64,000 bases of DNA from Yarrowia lipolytica (Eukaryota; Ascomycota; Dipodascomycetes; Dipodascales): positions 3,231,001 to 3,295,000 of the forward strand of contig NC_090775.1 of assembly GCF_001761485.1 (NCBI RefSeq), given 5' to 3'. Of this stretch, positions 62,306 through 64,000 are shown in pieces. Numbering within the stretch: the stretch's first letter is position 1; each line of letters begins with the position of its first letter. The notes beneath the pieces were generated by a model. The model was not told the DNA's origin and did no database searches. It saw nothing but the letters and a program-made list of their open reading frames with translations. Made by a program: the position numbers and the translations under genes.

Positions 62306-63805
62306 CTAGTACTTTCCTCGGGAGAAGAATCGCTGCCAGAAAGTAGGCATGGGAGCAGTGTCGGGAGACTCCTCGCGCTGCTTGGCAAGAGCCTTCCGGA
62401 CTCGCACCTCTCGGAGGAAGAGCAGGCAAATGGCCGAGAAGATGAAGGCAAAGGCGGCAAAAACCTGGGTCCACACAAAGGGCTTGGTGGGGTTATTTCG
62501 TCGGATCTTCAGAGCAATGACTTCGGAGAAGAAAGCAGGGATGGAGAAGACTGTGAAGATCATACCGGCGAGGGTAGGCAGCAACTGGAGACCTCCAACT
62601 TCGGCACCAATGGGTCCAACAGCAACCCAGACGGTTCCAACAATGAGACCGTTGAAGACGGCGTAGAAGATGTACACACCGTAAGAGGTGGCGGGCAGCC
62701 AGATACACAGGTCGAAGATGACAATGAGAGCTGCGGCAACCAAAGTCATGTTGATTCGGCCAAACTTATCGGACAGGTATCCCACCAGAGGTCGACCAAT
62801 TGCCATGGAACCAGACATAATGGCGGAAATGTTGGTAGCCTGGTCGTTGGTAAGGCCAATAGCCAGACCGGAAGCAGAGACGGAGTAGAGCATGACAATG
62901 TAACCAGCGAGAGAGAAGAAGCCCCAGGCGAAGATGAGAGCACATTCGTAGTGGAAGAAGAGCTTGTAGTTGAAGCAGGGGAACTTCATCTTGAAGCCGG
63001 GGTTTGGCTCTCGGATTAGAATGGCGGCACAGGTGTTGATGACAAAGGTCATGATACCAGTAGCTCGGAATGCCCACTCCAGGCCCCAGATGTTGATCCA
63101 TCGCTGGGTGGTCAGAATGAAAAGCACTCCTCCAACACCGGATCCAGCAACAGACAGGCCATTAGCGAGAGATCGCTTCTTGAGGAACCACATGGGCACA
63201 ATGTTGATGGTGGGAACAAACAGAACACAGAGGGAGAGACCCTGGAGCAGACCCTGGGACAAGTAAAGGTGCCAGATCTCCTTTGCGAAAGAGGCAGAAA
63301 TCTGAGATCCGGTCTGCATGCAAGCTCCAATGAATAGAAGAATTCGAAGGTCAACGTACTGGGTCACCTTAATGTAAAGGGGAGCAAAGAGGAAACCGGT
63401 TCCAAGAGCCAACCCACCAACAAAGGCATAATCAGTGGCAGTAGCTCCGGCAAACGTCTGGTATCGCAAGTAATGGGCCAGGAACACGGCAAAGGACGAG
63501 TTTACACCCCAAGAGGTGGCGTTGATGGCCAGGGCACAGCCCACAGACACCCATCCGTAGCCTCCATCAGGAGGAGGTCGGAAGCCGGGAGGAAAGGGAG
63601 AGGGAGGAGCAGCAGGCTTCTCCTCGACGTCCTCGGGACCCTTCTCGGGGAACTTCTCGGACATGACGGACATGACTCGGTCAAGCTGGTTGCTAATGGT
63701 GGGCAGAACCACATCATCGTCCACAACGTCTCCGCTGAAGACGACCTCGTGTTTGTCTCCGACGGACTTGACGGAGATTCCTGCAATTGAAGAAGAGGAA
63801 CTCAT
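62306..63805 (-). CDS. Monocarboxylate-transporter-like MFS protein (MCH/Esbp6 type)
   Basis: This 499-residue protein starts with a hydrophilic 75-residue segment. The monocarboxylate-porter signature PDGGYGWV (residues 79-86) stands at the start of helix 1. Twelve helices follow, with a cytosolic loop containing NPGFKMKFP after helix 6 and the transporter motif GRPLVGYLSDKFGR (loop 8/9). Yeast Mch proteins do not all carry monocarboxylates (Mch5 takes up riboflavin), so the substrate is open. A TATA box at 63856..63862 lies 51 bp upstream of the ATG. Confidence 0.92.
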   Translation of the reverse strand: MSSSSSIAGISVKSVGDKHEVVFSGDVVDDDVVLPTISNQLDRVMSVMSEKFPEKGPEDVEEKPAAPPSPFPPGFRPPPDGGYGWVSVGCALAINATSWGVNSSFAVFLAHYLRYQTFAGATATDYAFVGGLALGTGFLFAPLYIKVTQYVDLRILLFIGACMQTGSQISASFAKEIWHLYLSQGLLQGLSLCVLFVPTINIVPMWFLKKRSLANGLSVAGSGVGGVLFILTTQRWINIWGLEWAFRATGIMTFVINTCAAILIREPNPGFKMKFPCFNYKLFFHYECALIFAWGFFSLAGYIVMLYSVSASGLAIGLTNDQATNISAIMSGSMAIGRPLVGYLSDKFGRINMTLVAAALIVIFDLCIWLPATSYGVYIFYAVFNGLIVGTVWVAVGPIGAEVGGLQLLPTLAGMIFTVFSIPAFFSEVIALKIRRNNPTKPFVWTQVFAAFAFIFSAICLLFLREVRVRKALAKQREESPDTAPMPTFWQRFFSRGKY

Positions 63806-64000
63806 TGTTGTTTGTGAGCAGGTTACGGACTTCTCAAGAGAGCAGATTTTCTACATATATAAGCAATCAGGCGTTTTGTGAGAAAGCTGCTGGAGTACTT
63901 GAATCTGTGCATCGGTGTTAAGGTCTTCAGGGCCTAATGGACATTGGGTTTTTGAAACTTCGCATAGAGTTGTGAGCGGCTAAAATGGGTGTTTTGGCAG
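63806..64000 (-). promoter_or_regulatory. Promoter of the MCH-like transporter
   Basis: Holds the TATA box (63856..63862). The window ends here; no further gene is visible. Confidence 0.6.

Noticed and set aside
1-64000. Retroelements, LTRs, DNA transposons, CRISPR arrays, rRNA genes
   Set aside because: I looked for reverse-transcriptase, integrase and transposase motifs, long terminal repeats, regular spacer arrays and 5S rRNA sequence and found none.

Overview
The window is nuclear DNA of a yeast, most probably Yarrowia lipolytica or a very close relative. Four points support this. (1) The 582-residue protein at 16698..18446 matches what I remember of the Y. lipolytica external alternative NADH dehydrogenase NDH2. 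(2) The coding introns have GTGAGT/GTAAGT donors and a branch-site CTAAC or TTAAC fused almost directly to the 3' AG. (3) The genes are mostly intronless, of moderate GC, and separated by long intergenic gaps. (4) The gene content is wholly eukaryotic: ribosomal proteins, a SNARE, a spliceosome factor and intron-containing tRNAs. No locus tags or database results were available.

Left part (1..24900): DPH3, an AST1/YIM1-like oxidoreductase, an intron-containing HAD phosphatase, an intron-containing PRPP synthetase, the mitochondrial tRNA thiouridylase SLM3, the insulinase-family peptidase STE23, a PaiB-like FMN-binding protein, a 3.6-kb gene desert, NDH2, an unrecognised multi-helix protein, the PHD-finger protein CTI6, a free-methionine-sulfoxide reductase, the SNARE BET1 with an 11-nt first exon, and a PAC3-like proteasome assembly chaperone.

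Middle part (25500..48300): SDO1, a cytosolic SSA-type Hsp70 with a strong heat-shock promoter, tRNA-Arg(UCU), vacuolar carboxypeptidase CPS1, tRNA-Thr(UGU) with a 13-nt intron, RPS22 (one coding intron and one probable 5'UTR intron), CWC15, NBP2, a Ser-rich protein with a hydrophobic tail, a hot-dog thioesterase, a Mic60-like mitochondrial protein and RPL25.

Right part (48300..64000): this part is gene-poor. It carries a 62-residue zinc-finger microprotein, a sugar-porter-type MFS protein, a glutathione S-transferase, a possible ubiquitin-like microprotein, a DHA1-type drug:H+ antiporter and a monocarboxylate-transporter-like MFS protein.

The genes do not form an operon or an obvious metabolic cluster. 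Several serve ribosome or translation functions (DPH3, SLM3, SDO1, RPS22, RPL25, two tRNAs) or mitochondria (SLM3, NDH2, the Mic60-like protein), but they are interspersed with unrelated genes. I saw no retroelement, DNA transposon, CRISPR array or virus-like element. The items most worth a second look are the two microprotein genes, the heat-shock element array, the RPS22 5'UTR intron, the 11-nt first exons, the TTAGGG motifs at ribosomal-protein promoters, the U6-like and tRNA-like relics, and the recurring GTACTTGTAC word between genes.
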